A stretch of DNA of 64,000 nucleotides, taken from positions 5,172,001 through 5,236,000 of the forward strand of contig NZ_JACHJC010000001.1 of assembly GCF_014203425.1 (NCBI RefSeq). Reading direction: 5' to 3'. A model generated the notes under the pieces. That model did not search any database. It had not been told where the DNA came from and was given only the letters and a program-made list of their open reading frames with translations. Shown one piece after another: positions 35,201 to 47,200 of this stretch. The position numbers and the translations under genes were made by a program. Source of the DNA: Micromonospora echinospora (lineage in GTDB: Bacteria > Actinomycetota > Actinomycetes > Mycobacteriales > Micromonosporaceae). Positions within the stretch are counted from its first letter, which is position 1. Each line of letters starts with the position of its first letter.

Positions 35201-38200
35201 AGGGCCACCTCCAGCGCGAACAGCCCCGCCTGGGTGAAGACCGTCTCGTCGAGCAGCGCCGCCTCGGCGCTGCCTTCGGCCGCGAACAGCACCGGCTTCA
35301 GCGGCTGCGGCAGCTGGTGGTCCAGGGCCGCGCAGACCTCGTCGAGGGCCGCCGCGAAGACGGGGAACGTGTCGTACAGCTGGCGGCCGGCGCCGGGGCG
35401 CTGGGCGCCCTGGCCGGAGAACTGGACGGCGAGGCCGCCGGCGCGTCGCCGGGCGGTGACCACCGCTGGATGCTCCTCCCCGGCGGCCAGGGCGCGCAGC
35501 GCGGCCAGCCGGGTCTCCCGGTCGGCGGCGATCACGGTGGCCCGCCGGCCGAGGTGGGCGCGGCCGTCGGCGAGCGCCCAGGCGACCAGGCCGGCCGGGT
35601 CGTCGCCGATCGCGACGCGGTCAGCCAGCCTCCCGGCCTGCTCGCGCAGGGCGGGCAGATCGGCGGCGGAGAACGGCCACGGCAGGGCCACGGCGCGGTG
35701 GTCGCGTCGCGCTTCGCCGTGACCCGCGGTCACTTCGAACGCTGCGGTGTCGGCGGCGGCGACCGGCTCCGGGGCCTCCTCGATGATCACGTGGGCGTTG
35801 GTGCCGCTGATGCCGAACGAGGAGACGCCGGCCCGGCGGGGTCCGTCCGTGGCGGCCCACGGTCGTGCTTCGGTGAGCAGCGCCAGCGTGCCGGAGGACC
35901 AGTCGACGTGCGGGGTCGGCGCGTCGACGTGCAGGGTCTTCGGCAGCACCTCGTGTTGCAGGGCCAGCACCATCTTGATCAGGCTCGCCGCGCCCGCCGC
36001 GGCCTGGGTGTGGCCGATGTTCGACTTCACCGACCCGAGCCACAGCGGCCGCTCGGCGGTTCGGTCCCTGCCGTACGTGGCCAGCAGCGCCTGCGCCTCG
36101 ATTGGGTCGCCGAGGGTGGTGCCGGTGCCGTGTGCCTCGACGACGTCCACGTCTGCGGGGGTGAGGCCGGCGTTGTCCAGCGCGTGCCGGATGACCCGCT
36201 GCTGGGCGGGCCCGTTCGGGGCGGTGAGGCCGTTGCTCGCGCCGTCGGAGTTGACGGCGCTGCCCCGTACGACGGCGAGGATCCGGTTGCCGTCGCGCTG
36301 GGCGTCGGAGAGCCGCTGGAGCAGCAGGACGCCGACGCCCTCGCCCCAGCCTGTGCCGTCGGCGGCCTCGGCGAACGCCTTGACCCGCCCGTCGGCCGCG
36401 AGGCCGCGCTGCCGGGAGAACTCCAGGAACGCGCCCGGGGTCGACATCACCGTCACGCCGCCGGCGAGGGCGAGGTCGCACTCGCCGCTGCGCAGCGCCT
36501 GCGCGGCCAGGTGCAGCGCCACCAGCGACGACGAGCAGGCCGTGTCGACGGTGACCGCCGGGCCGTGCAGCCCGAACGAGTACGCCAGGCGGCCCGAGAC
36601 CACCGACGCGCCGTTGCCGGTCGCCTGGTAGCCCTCCACCTGCGAGCGGGCGCCCAGCAGCAGCGTGGCGTAGTCCTGCCCGTTGGTGCCCATGAAGACG
36701 CCGGTGGCGGAGCCGCGTACCCGGTGCGGGTCGATGCCGGCGCGTTCGAAGACCTCCCAGGTGGTGTGCAGCAGCAGCCGCTGCTGCGGGTCCATGGCGA
36801 GGGCCTCGCGCGGGTTGATCCCGAAGAACGCGGCGTCGAACCCGACGACGTCGTGCAGGAAGCCGCCGCTGCGGGTGTAGCTGGTGCCGACCCGCTCCGG
36901 GTCGCTGTCGAACAGGCCGTCGAGGTCCCAGCCCCGGTCGGTCGGCATCGGCGTGACCGCGTCCACCCCCTCGGCCAGCAGGCGCCACAGCTCCTGCGGC
37001 GACGACACGCCGCCCGGGAAGCGGCAGGCCATGGAGACGATCGCGATCGGCTCGTCGGCCGCCGGCCGGGCAGAGGCCACGCCGCCGGTGACCAGGCCGC
37101 CGTCCGCGCCGATGACGATTTCGGTACGCAGGAAGCGGGCCAGTTCCGCCGCCGACGGGTGGTCGAAGACCACTGTCGACGGCAGGGTCAGGCCGGTGAC
37201 CCGGCCCAGCCGGTCCCGCAGTTGCACGGCGGCGAGGGAGTCGAAGCCCAACTCCCGGAACGCCCGGCCGGCGGGCACCTGGTCGGTGGTGGGGTGGCCG
37301 AGCACGACCGCCGCCTCCGCGCGGACGAGGTCGACCAGCAGCGCCTCCTGGCCGGTCGTCGGCAGCGTGGCGAGCCGGTTGCGCAGCCCGTCGGTGGCGG
37401 CGGCGCTCTCCGGCCGCTGCGGCTCCCCGGCGACGGCGGGGGCGACCCGGTCGAAGAGGTGGCTCGGCCGTGCGGCGGTGAACGCCGTGACGAACCGGGA
37501 CCAGTCGACGTCCACGATCACCGGGGCCGCCTCGGGGGCGTTCACCCAGCGGCCGAGCGCCGCGACGGCGGCGTCGGGCGCGAGCGGGCTGAACCCGCGG
37601 CGGCGCAGGCCGTCGGCGGTCTCCCCGGCGGCCATGCCGTCCTCCGCCCACGGGCCGTACGCCAGCGCGGTGGCGGGCAGGCCCTTCGCCCGGCGGGCTG
37701 CGACGAGGGTGTCGAGCAGGGCGTTGCCGGCCGCGTAGCCGGCCTGCCCGCCGCCGCCCCAGACACCGGCGACCGAGGAGAACACCACGAACGCGTCGAG
37801 GTCGCGACCCCGGCAGGCGGCGTCGAGGTGCAGGGCGCCGAGCACCTTGCCGGCCAGGGTCTCCGACAGCTCACCGTCGGTCATCTCGTACGCCGGGGTG
37901 GTGCCGCCGGACGCCCCGGCGGCGTGCACGACGGCGGTCAGCTCCGGCAGCCCGGAGACCAGAGCCTCGACGGCGGCCCGGTCGGTGACGTCACACCCCA
38001 CCACCCGCACCGCACCCAACTCGGCCACCAACTCCGCCACACCCGGCACCCCCGGACCCCGCCGCGAAGCCAGCACCACCTCACCGGCCCCGTTCGCCAG
38101 CAACCAGCGCGCCACATGCCGACCCAACGCACCCGTACCACCGGTCACCAGCACCGTCCCGGCAGGCCGCCAACCCACACCCACCGGCGGCACGGCCGGC

Positions 38201-41200
38201 ACCAGCCGCCGGCCGAAGATGCCGCTGCGCCGGACGGCCACCTGGTCCAGGGTGCCGTCAGCGAGGACCGCGACGAGCCCGGCGCGGGCGCCGCGGTCGG
38301 CGCGGGCGGGCAGGTCGACCAGGCCGCCCCAGCGGTCCGGCTGTTCGAGGGCGACGACCCGGCCCAGGCCCCAGGCCAGGGCCGCCCAGACGTCGTCGAC
38401 CCGTTCGCCGGCCGTGACGGGCATCGCGGTCCGACTGAGCGCCCACACCCGTCCGGCCAGGCCGGTGTCGGTGAGCGCCCGGACGAGGGTGAGCAGGGCG
38501 ACCGTGCCAGCGGGCAACGCCGGCGTGTGCGCCGAGGGCCGGTCCTGGCGGGGCAGGACGCAGAGCACCCCGGCCCAGCCGTCCCCGCTGATCCGGCGCA
38601 GCCGCTCGCCCAGGTCGGCGCGGTCGAGGGTGGACGACACGGTGAGCGTGTCCACTCGGGCGCCGGCCTGGGTGAGGGTCTTCGCCACGCCCGCGTCGGC
38701 GCCGCTGTCGACGGTGACGATCAGCCACCGCCCGGACAGCCTGGTCTTCGGGTTCGGCCGGACCGGCTCCCACCCGATCCGGTACGACCACCCGTCCAGC
38801 GCGGTGTCCCGGGACCGGTGACGACGCCAGCGCGAGAGGACCGGCAGGGCCGGGCCGAGCGTGTCCAGGACGTCGGGGTCGTCGCCGAGTTCGGCGGCGA
38901 GGGCGGCCAGGTCGCCACGCTCGACGGCGGTCCAGAACTCGACGTCGCCGCCGTCCGGGGCGGCCCGCTTCTCGGCCGTGCCCTCGGGCCAGTAGCGCTG
39001 GTGCTGGAAGGCGTACGTCGGCAGGTCGACGCGGCGCGCGCCGGTGTCCGCGAACCACGACTGCCAGGTCACCGGCATCCCGTGCACGTACAGCTCCGCC
39101 ACGGCGTGCAGCAGCGCGTGCGCCTCCGGACGGTCCCGGCGCTGCACCGCGACGGCCAGCACGGCGTCGTCGCCGGGCAGCACGTCGGCGGCCATCGCGG
39201 TCAGCACACTCTGTGGGCCGACCTCCAGGAACGTGTCCACCCCCGCCTCGCGCAGGGCGGTGATCCCGTCGGCGTACCGGACGGCCTCCCGCACGTGCCG
39301 CACCCAGTAGTCGGCCGTGCGGATCTCGTCGCCGGCCAGGGCCCCGGTCACGTTCGACACGACCGGCAGCAGCGGCGCGGAGAACGTCAACCCGTCCAGG
39401 ACCGTGCGGAACTCGTCGAGCATCGCCTCCATCAGCGGACTGTGGAACGCGTGGCTCACCGTCAGCCGGCGCGTCCGCACACCCCGCTCCCGCCAGACCC
39501 GCTCCACCTCGTCGAGAGCCTCGACGGCACCGGACACCACCACTGCGGCCGGACCGTTGACCGCCGCGATACCCAGCCGATCGGTCATCCCGGCGAGAGA
39601 CTCCGCCACCGCAGCCTCGTCGGCCGCCACGGCCAGCATGCCGCCGCCCAAGGGCAACGCCTGCATCAACCGACCCCGCGCGGCCACGAGGACGCACGCG
39701 TCGGCCAGGGACAACACCCCGGCCACGTACGCCGCCGTCACCTCACCGATCGAGTGACCAGCCAGCATGTCCGGCACGATCCCGAACGACTCCACCAGGC
39801 GGAACAGCGCCACCTCGACCGCGAACAACCCGGCCTGCGTGAACACCGTCTGATCCAGCAACTCCGCCTCGGCGGTGCCCGCCTCGGCGAACAGCACCTC
39901 CCGCAACGGGCGCAGCAGCAGCGGGTCGAGGTGTCCGCACACCTCGTCCAGCGCGGCGGCGAACACCGGGAACCCGGCGTACAACTCCCGGCCCATCCCG
40001 GCGCGCTGCGCGCCCTGGCCCGAGAAGAGCAGCGCGAGCTGGCCGCGTACGGCGGTGGAGCCGGTCACGACGGTCCCGGAGGGCTCGCCCGCATCGAGGG
40101 CCCGAAGCGCGCTGAGCAGGTCGTTGCCGTCGGCCACCACGGCGACGGCACGCTGTTCCAGCGCGGGCCGGGTGGTGACGGAGGACCAGGCCACGTCCAG
40201 CGGACGCGGGGCCTCCTCGACGCTCAGCCACCGCGCCCACCGGCCCGCCTGGCCGGCGAGTGCGGCGGCGTCGCGGGCCGACAGCAGCACCGGCACGACC
40301 GGCGGCACGTCGCCGGCGACGATCTCGCCCTCGATCGTCTCAGCCGGCGGCTGCTCGATGATCACATGCGCGTTCGTGCCGGAGATCCCGAACGACGACA
40401 CCGCCGCCCGACGCGGCCGGTCCACCCGCGGCCACGGAGTCGCCTCCGTAGCCAGGGCCACCGCCCCCGCCGACCAGTCCACATGCGGCGACGCCTCGTC
40501 CACATGCAACGTCGCCGGCACCAGACCGTGCCGCATCGCCAACACCATCTTGATCACACCGGCCACACCGGCAGCCGCCTGCGTGTGCCCGATGTTCGAC
40601 TTCACCGACCCGAGCCACAACGGCTCCCGCCCCTGCCGGTCCTGCCCGTACGTGGCCAGGACAGCCTGCGCCTCGATCGGATCACCCAGCGTCGTACCCG
40701 TGCCGTGCGCCTCCACCACGTCCACGTCGGACGGCGACAGCCGCGCCGACGCCAGCGCCTGCCGGATCACCCGCTGCTGCGACGGACCGTTCGGCGCCGT
40801 CAGACCGTTCGACGCACCGTCCTGATTCACCGCCGTGCCCCGCACCACGGCGTAGATCTTCCGGCCCTCGCGCTGGGCGTCGGAGAGCCGCTGCACCAGC
40901 AGCACGCCGACGCCCTCGGACCAGCCGGTGCCGTCGGCGGACGCCGCGAACGACTTGCACCGGCCGTCGGCCGACAGGCCGCGCTGACGGGAGAACTCGA
41001 TGAACGTCCCCGGCGTCGCCATCACCGTCACACCACCGGCCAACGCCAGGTCGCACTCACCGGAACGCAACGCCTGCGCGGCGAGGTGCAGCGCCACCAG
41101 CGACGACGAGCACGCCGTGTCCACCGTGACCGCCGGCCCCTCCAACCCGAAGGTGTAGGCGACCCGACCGGACAGCACGCTGCCGGAGGTGCCGGTCCCG

Positions 41201-44200
41201 ACGTAGCCCTCCACCTCGGTCGGCAGGTCCATGAGCCGGGAGGCGTAGTCGTGGTACATGACACCGGCGAAGACACCCGTCCGGCTGCCCCGCAACCGCT
41301 GCGGGTCCAGCCCAGCCGACTCGAACGACTCCCACGACGCCTCCAACAGCAACCGCTGCTGCGGATCCATCGCCAGGGCCTCACGCGGCGAGATCCCGAA
41401 GAAGCCCGGGTCGAACTCCGCCGCCTCGTACAGGAAACCACCATGGCGCGTGTACGACGTACCGCTGCGGTTTGGGTCCGGGTCAAACAACGACTCCAGG
41501 TCCCAGCCCCGGTCCGCCGGGAACTCGGAGATCCCGTCCCCACCGGCGGCCAGCAACGCCCACAGTTCGTCGGGGGATTCCACCCCGCCCGGGTAGCGGC
41601 AGGCCATGCCCACGATCGCGATGGGCTCGTCGGTGCCGACGACCGTGCCGGCGACCGGTGCGGTGGCCGACGCGCGAACGCCGGCCAGCTCCGACCACAG
41701 GTGCTCGGCGAGCACGGCCGGGGTCGGGTAGTCGAACACCAGCGTCGAGGCCAGCCGCAGCCCGGTGGCCGCGTTCAACCGGTTACGCAGGTCCACCGCC
41801 ATGAGCGAGTCGAAGCCCAACTCCCGGAACGCCCGGTCCGCCGGCACCGACTCCGCACCACCGTGCCCCAACACCTGCGCAACGAGGCCCCGTACCAGCA
41901 CGTCGATATGGGCGCGGCCCTCGTCCTCGGTGAGCCCGGCGAGCCGCTCGGCCCAGCCGCCACCGCCCTGCCCCACCTGGCGGCGGGTGCTGCTCACGCC
42001 GATCAGGGTGCGCAGCACGGCCGGCACGGTGCCGCCGGAGGTCGCCGCCCGCAGTGCGGGAACGTCGATCACGGCCGGTACGAGGGCCGGACGGTCGGCG
42101 CCCAGCGCGGCGTCGAACAGCTCCAGCCCGACCTCGGCGCTCATCGGCGTCAAGCCCGCCCGCGCGGACCGCGCCCGGTCCGCCTCGTCGATCGAGGCGG
42201 CCATGCCGGCGGTGTCCCACATCCCCCACGCCAGACTCACCGCAGGCAACCCGAGCTGCCGCCGGTGGACCGCAAGCCCGTCCAGGAACGCGTTGCCCGC
42301 CGCATACGCCGACTGACCCGGCGAACCCAACACACCCGCCACCGACGAGAACACCACGAACAAATCGAGACCAAGACCCGCCGTCGCCTCGTGCAACAGC
42401 CAACCCGCCGACACCTTCGGCGCCAACACCCCCGCCAACCGCTCCGCCGTCAGCCCCTCCACCACACCGTCATCCAACACACCAGCCGTGTGCACCACAC
42501 CCGCCAGCCGACCCCCGGCAACGACCTCCGCCACCAGACCGAACACCTGGTCCCGGTCCGTCACGTCACAGGCCACCACCCGCACCGACGCACCCAACGC
42601 GGACAACCGCTCCGACAACTCACCCGCACCCGCAGCCTCCGGACCACGCCGCGACACCAACACCAGCGACCGCACACCATGCGCCGACACCAGATGCTCC
42701 GCCACCAACGCACCCAACGCACCCGTACCACCGGTCACCAGCACCGCACCGTCACCCACGACCGGCGTCTCCGCCGCCGTGACGCCGGCCCGGACCAGGC
42801 GCGGCGAGTACACCGCACCCCCTCGGACGGCCAACTGGCCGCCGGTCGCGGCCGGTTCCCGCAGGACGCCGTCCAGCAGGGCAACCAGCGCGGCGTCCAG
42901 GTCGCCGTCGACGTCCGCGAGGACCATACGGCCCGGGTGCTCCGACTGCGCCGAACGCAGCAGACCCCACACCGCCGCGCTCGCCAGGTCGGTCACCCGG
43001 TCGCCGTCGCCGATCGACACCGCGCCCCGGGTCACGACCACGAGCCGCGAGTCCGCCAGGGCATCCGCCGCGAGCCAGGACTGCACCGTCGCCAGCACGT
43101 CGGAGGTCACCGCCCGGACCGATTCCGGCGTCGCCGCGCCGGGCGCGGGGAACACCGGCAGCAGCAGCGTCCGGGGGACGGACTCCTCCCCCGCGGCCGT
43201 CGCCACGTCGGCGTACGTGGGCATTCCGACGGGTGCCGGCAGCTCCAGGCCGCCGGTCACCAGCGCCCATCCGGAAAGCTCCCCGGCGAGTGCGGCCTGC
43301 ACGGCCGGCCATCGCAGCTCGAACAGCGACCGCGTGGCCACGCCCGGCGCGGCCACGCCGGTCAGCTCCCGCAGGGCAAGGGAGTCCACCGACACGACCG
43401 GCGCGCCCACCTCGTCGTACGCGGCCAGCCGCAGCCCGGAGCCGTCGCGGGTCAGGCGTACCCGCAGCGCCCCCGCTCCCGAGGCGTGCACCTGCACGCC
43501 CTCGAACGCGAACGGCACCCGTGGCCCGCCCGGCTCCTCGCCGCCCAGCAGCAGCCCGATCGGGTGCAGGGCGGCGTCCAGCAGCGCCGGGTGCACGCCG
43601 AACCCGGCGGCCTCCGTCGCGTCGTCCGGCAGGACCACCTCGGCGTACACCTCGTCGCCGCCGGTCCAGGCACGCCGGAGCCCCTGGAAGGCCGGCCCGT
43701 ACGTCAGGCCGTGTTCCGCCAGCGTCGGGTACCAGTTCGCCAGGTCCACCTCCGCCGCGCCGGCGGGGGGCCAGGTGACCGGGTCCGGCTCGTCGGCGGT
43801 GGAAGGCTCCAGCACGCCCTCCGCGTGCCGGGTCCAGCCCGCCTCGGGATCGTCGTCGGGGCGGGAGTAGACGGCGACGGGACGCTGCGAGGACTCCGAC
43901 GTGGACACCCGCACCTGGATCCGTACGCCTCCCGTTCCGGGGAGGGCCAGCGGGGCGGCCATGGTCAGCTCCCGCAGCCGGGAGAGGCCCACCTCGTCGC
44001 CGGCCCGCACCGCCAGCTCGACCAGGGCGGTGCCCGGCACCAGCGTCAGCCCGGAGACCGTGTGGTCGGCCAGCCACGGGTGCGTGGTCAGGGAGAGCCG
44101 GCCGGTCAGCACCATCTCGTCGTCGCCGGCCAGGTCCACCGTCGCGCCCAGCAGCGGGTGCCCGGTGCGGCCGAGCCCGGCCCCGGACACGTCGCCCGTA

Positions 44201-47200
44201 CGCGCCCGGCCGGCGGTGGGCCAGTAGCGCTGGTGCTGGAAGGCGTACGTGGGCAGGTCGACGCGGCGCGCGCCGGTGTCGGTGAACCACTGCGTCCAGG
44301 TCACCGGCACGCCGTGTACGTGCAGCTCCGCCAGGGCGTACAGCAGCGCGTGCGCCTCCGGACGGTCCCGGCGCTGCACGGCCACCGCCAGCACGGCCTC
44401 GTCATCGGGCAGCACATCGCCGGCCATCGCGGTCAGGACGCTCTGCGGCCCGACCTCCAGGAACGTGTCGATACCGGCGGCCCTCAGGGCGGTGATCCCG
44501 TCGGCGAAGCGCACGGCGTCGCGGACGTGCCGCACCCAGTAGTCGGCCGTGCGGATCTCGTCGCCGGCCAGGGCCCCGGTCACGTTCGACACGACCGGCA
44601 GCAGCGGCGTGGCAAAGGTGAGGCCGTGCAGGATCGTGCGGAACTCGTCGAGCATCGGCTCCATCAGCGGACTGTGGAACGCGTGGCTCACCGTCAGGCG
44701 GCGAGTGCGCACGCCCCGGTCGCGCCAGTGCCGCTCCACCTCGTCGAGGGCCTCGACGGCACCGGACACCACCACTGCGGTGGGTCCGTTGACCGCAGCG
44801 ACGCCCACCCGGTCGGTGAGCCCGGCGATCGACTCGACCACTGCGGCCTCGTCGGCCGCCACGGCCAGCATGCCGCCGCCCAAGGGCAACGCCTGCATCA
44901 ACCGACCCCGCGCGGCCACGAGGACGCACGCGTCGGCCAGGGACAACACCCCGGCCACGTACGCCGCCGTCACCTCACCGATCGAGTGACCAGCCACCAC
45001 GTCGGGCACGATCCCGAACGACTCCACCAGGCGGAACAGCGCCACCTCGACCGCGAACAACCCGGCCTGCGTGAACACCGTCTGATCCAGCAACTCCGCC
45101 TCGGCGGTGCCCGCCTCGGCGAACAGCACCTCCCGCAACGGACGCGGCAGCAACGGATCGAGGTGTCCGCACACCTCGTCCAGCGCGGCGGCGAACACCG
45201 GGAACCCGGCCGACAGCTCCCGGCCCATCCCGGCGCGCTGCGCGCCCTGGCCGGAGAAGAGCAGGGCGAGCTGGCCGCGCTGGCCGGTGGCGCCGGAGAC
45301 GACCGTACCGGTGGGTTCGCCGTCGGCGAGGGCGGTCAACGCCGCGACCAGGTCGTCCCGGTCGGCGGCGGTGACGACCGCCCGGTGTTCCAGCGCGGGC
45401 CGGGTGGTGACTGAGGACCAGGCCACGTCCAGCGGACGCGGGGCCTCGTCGGCGGTCAGCCAGCGCGCCCACCGGCCCGCCTGGCCGGCCAGGGCCGCGT
45501 CGGAGCGCGCGGAGAGCAGCACCGGCACGACCGGCGGCACGTCGCCGGCGACGATCTCGCCCTCAACCACCTCAGCGGGCGGCTGCTCGATGATCACATG
45601 CGCGTTCGTGCCGGAGATCCCGAACGACGACACCGCCGCCCGACGCGGCCGGCCCACCCGCGGCCACGGAGTCGCCTCCGTAGCCAGGGCCACCGCCCCC
45701 GCCGACCAGTCGACGTGCGGCGACGCCTCGTCCACATGCAACGTCGCCGGCACCAGACCGTGCCGCATCGCCATGACCATCTTGATCACACCGGCCACAC
45801 CGGCAGCCGCCTGCGTGTGCCCGATGTTCGACTTCACCGACCCCAATAGCAACGGCCGATCCTGCGGACGCTCCTGCCCGTACGTCGCCAACAACGCCTG
45901 CGCCTCAATCGGGTCACCCAGCGTCGTGCCCGTGCCGTGCGCCTCCACGGCATCCACGTCCGCCGGGGACAGGCGCGCGTTCGCCAGCGCCTGCCGGATC
46001 ACCCGCTGCTGCGACGGACCGTTCGGCGCGGTCAGCCCGTTCGACGCGCCGTCCTGGTTCACGGCCGTGCCACGTACCACCGCCAGCACGCGGTGCCCGT
46101 TGCGCCGCGCGTCCGACAGCCGCTCCACGAGCAGCACGCCGACGCCCTCGGACCAGCCCGTGCCATCGGCGGACGCCGCGAACGACTTACACCGGCCGTC
46201 GGCCGACAGACCACGCTGCCGCGAGAACTCGATGAACGTCCCCGGCGTCGCCATCACCGTCACACCACCGGCCAACGCCAGGTCGCACTCGCCGGAACGC
46301 AACGCCTGCGCGGCGAGGTGCAGCGCGACGAGGCTGGAAGAACAAGCGGTGTCGACGGTGACCGCCGGGCCCTCGAGCCCGAAGGTGTAGGCGACCCGAC
46401 CGGACAGCACGCTGCCCGACGTGCCCGTGCCGACGAAGCCCTCGGCGTCCGGCGGCAGGTCCATCAGGCGGGAGGCGTAGTCGTGGTACATGACGCCGGC
46501 GAAGACACCGGTCCGGCTGCCCCGCAGCCGCTGCGGGTCCAGCCCCGCCGACTCGAACGACTCCCACGACGCCTCCAGCAGCAACCGCTGCTGCGGATCC
46601 ATCGCCAGGGCCTCGCGCGGCGAGATCCCGAAGAAGCCCGGGTCGAACTCGGCCGCCCCGTACAGGAAACCACCATGGCGCGTGTACGACGTACCGCTGT
46701 GCTCCGGGTCCGGGTCGAACAGGCTCTCCAGGTCCCAGCCGCGATCGGTGGGGAACTCCGAGATCCCGTCGCCGCCGCCGGCCAGCAACGCCCACAGCTG
46801 GTCCGGACTATCGACGCCACCGGGGTAGCGGCAGGCCATGCCCACGATCGCGATCGGCTCGTCGGTGCCGGCGGTGAGCACCGCCGTCTGGCGGGCGGTG
46901 ATCTGCCCGGAGACCTGCTCGTGCAGGTGGTCGGCGAGCACGGCCGGGGTCGGGTAGTCGAACACCAGCGTCGAGGCCAGCCGCAGCCCGGTGGCCGCGT
47001 TCAACCGGTTACGCAGGTCCACCGCCGTCAGCGAGTCGAAGCCCAACTCCCGGAACGCCCGGTCCGCCGGCACCGACTCCGCACCACCGTGCCCCAACAC
47101 CTGCGCGACCAGACCTCGCACCAGCACGTCGACCTGGGCGCGCGCCTCGTCGGGCGCCAGGCCCGCGAGCTGGTTGGCCCAGTCGCCGCTCCGCGCGGCC

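Larger units (their letters stand above)
37160..41640 (-). other. Module B5: KS-AT(malonyl)-KR(A-type)-ACP
   Basis: The KS has MYHDYAS and [12 protein letters not shown], with its active Cys near 7011. AT GHSIGE is near 7461, and HAFH near 7563 is followed by SPLMEAM. No DH is present. The KR has GGTGALG near 8001, lacks LDD ([15 protein letters not shown]) and has Trp and Tyr in [16 protein letters not shown], so an A-type hydroxyl is expected. The ACP serine is in LGFDSLAA near 8300. Confidence 0.92.
41730..46870 (-). other. Module B4: KS-AT(malonyl)-DH-KR(B-type)-ACP
   Basis: The KS has the MYHDYAS signature. Its active Cys (residue 5266) is encoded by TGT followed by TCT and TCC, while the other KS copies use G/C-ending codons. 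AT GHSIGE is near 5718 and HAFH near 5817. The DH has His near 6026 ([11 protein letters not shown]) and Asp near 6186; its body ([17 protein letters not shown]) is more divergent than the B2, B3 and D1 DHs. The KR is B-type (LDD), with GGTGALG near 6470 and Tyr near 6611. The ACP reads LGFDSLMA near 6777. A double bond is expected, the third of the triene. Confidence 0.92.
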
